Program-made: the position numbers and the translations under genes
In this document: one piece after another, positions 63,473-64,000 of the stretch
Layout: each line of letters opens with the position of its first letter
Numbering within the stretch: position 1 is the stretch's first letter
DNA from: JAIOZK01 sp964468645
GTDB taxonomy: Bacteria > Bacteroidota > Bacteroidia > Bacteroidales > JAIOZK01
Assembly (NCBI GenBank): GCA_964468645.1
Contig: CAYXUU010000007.1
Coordinates: 62,001 to 126,000, forward strand
DNA length: 64,000 bases
Reading direction: 5' to 3'
The notes under the pieces: model-generated
The model's input: the letters and a program-made list of their open reading frames with translations, nothing else
The model's database searches: none
Told to the model about the DNA's origin: nothing

Positions 63473-64000
63473 ATGGAACTATATCTTGATTCTGCAAATT
63501 TCAATGAAATTGAAGAGGCCAGTAAGCTGGGATTTATTTATGGGCTGACCACCACCCCTACATTTATGTACCGTGATGGTATCAGGAACGTTGATGAAGC
63601 TATCCTGAAACTATCAAAAATGGTACCTGTTTTACAAATTGAAGCCTTGGGGAATAATGATAATGAAATCATCGATGAAGCCCACAGATTGCTTGACCTT
63701 GGCCTTGAAAAAGAAAATACGGTATTTAAAATTCCCGTATCCCTCGATGGGGCCAAAGCCTGTAAAAAACTTACTGATGAAGGTTTGCTGGTAAACATTC
63801 ACCTGGTTTATACCGTACAGCAGGCTTATATTGCTTTAAGTGCCGGTGCCTCCTATGTATGCCCGTTAGTGGGCCGGTTGCAGGACCAGGGGCATGATGC
63901 CCTTGGTTTGATAAAACAATGCGTTGATGCTGTTGATAAATATAATTATCCTTCAAAAATCATGTTTTCATCGGTACGAAACCCCGAACATGTCAGAAAT
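63473..64000 (+). CDS. Transaldolase/fructose-6-phosphate aldolase family protein, 3'-truncated
   Basis: The 176 visible residues run off the window edge. They read as the TalB/Fsa small-transaldolase fold: LYLDSANFNEIEEASKLGFI, the lysine K86 in VFKIPVSLDG (Schiff base), AGASYVCPLVGRLQD and MFSSVRNPEHV. Two blocks are changed from the usual: LTTTPTFMYRDG (usually TTNPS) and NIHLVYT (usually N.TL.FS). It lies 9 bases after the KdsA-like gene, so the two are probably co-expressed. Whether it transfers dihydroxyacetone or cleaves another sugar phosphate cannot be decided. Confidence 0.8.
   Translation, partial: MELYLDSANFNEIEEASKLGFIYGLTTTPTFMYRDGIRNVDEAILKLSKMVPVLQIEALGNNDNEIIDEAHRLLDLGLEKENTVFKIPVSLDGAKACKKLTDEGLLVNIHLVYTVQQAYIALSAGASYVCPLVGRLQDQGHDALGLIKQCVDAVDKYNYPSKIMFSSVRNPEHVRN

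Overview
The window looks like a chromosome segment of a Bacteroidota bacterium. I infer this from five secreted proteins with C-terminal type IX secretion (T9SS) sorting domains, Bacteroidota-style promoters (-7 box TAnnTTTG with TTTG about 19-22 bases upstream), near-absence of Shine-Dalgarno sequences, and lipoproteins, a FadL-type porin, a GPP34 protein and a GSCFA protein typical of the phylum. No rRNA, tRNA, CRISPR array, prophage or intact insertion sequence was seen. Base composition was only sampled by eye; parts of the 25-45 kb region look richer in A+T than the flanks.

Layout. 1-3.2 kb: two paralogous secreted trypsin-fold proteases with PKD modules (the first is cut by the window edge). 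3.5-7.6 kb: a leftward group of a PASTA protein, a T9SS protein and an RluD-type pseudouridine synthase, divergent from ddl. 9-14.6 kb: mostly leftward genes (rdgB, a secreted protein with an unusual C-terminal anchor, an SGNH lipoprotein plus FadL porin, a membrane protein, ung). 14.7-25.1 kb: a tiny lipoprotein, a barrel-like protein, two large T9SS propeller proteins, a secreted C1 peptidase, a GPP34 protein, a double-Cache lipoprotein and a DUF1622 protein.

25.4-45.6 kb is the accessory heart: a surface-glycan modification region with six sulfotransferase-bearing genes, one of them a sulfotransferase-GT2-GT4 fusion, and a seventh sulfotransferase reduced to its two ends. Two nearly identical GSCFA-sulfotransferase genes flank a cassette equivalent in parts to a Dlt/Alm system: adenylating ligase, GNAT-like protein, carrier protein, MBOAT acyltransferase and SGNH-type partner. 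This predicts that an amino-acyl or acyl group is activated in the cytoplasm, carried on the carrier protein, and transferred outside onto a sulfated glycan. Next come a GT-C-like membrane protein, a UbiA-type prenyltransferase and a lipoprotein with a DxDDT motif.

45.7-64 kb: tandem MFS transporters with an inserted periplasmic beta domain, alkaline phosphatase, hldD, a MerR regulator, PQQ-propeller and M23 peptidase genes, alaS, a TPR protein, a SPOR-barrel protein, a TtcA-like enzyme, a secreted protein, a kdsA-like gene and a partial transaldolase-family gene. HldD and KdsA point to heptose and KDO supply for lipopolysaccharide.

Several gaps between genes carry degenerate arrays of exactly 7- or 8-base period, and two carry copies of a roughly 85-base element with perfect terminal inverted repeats.
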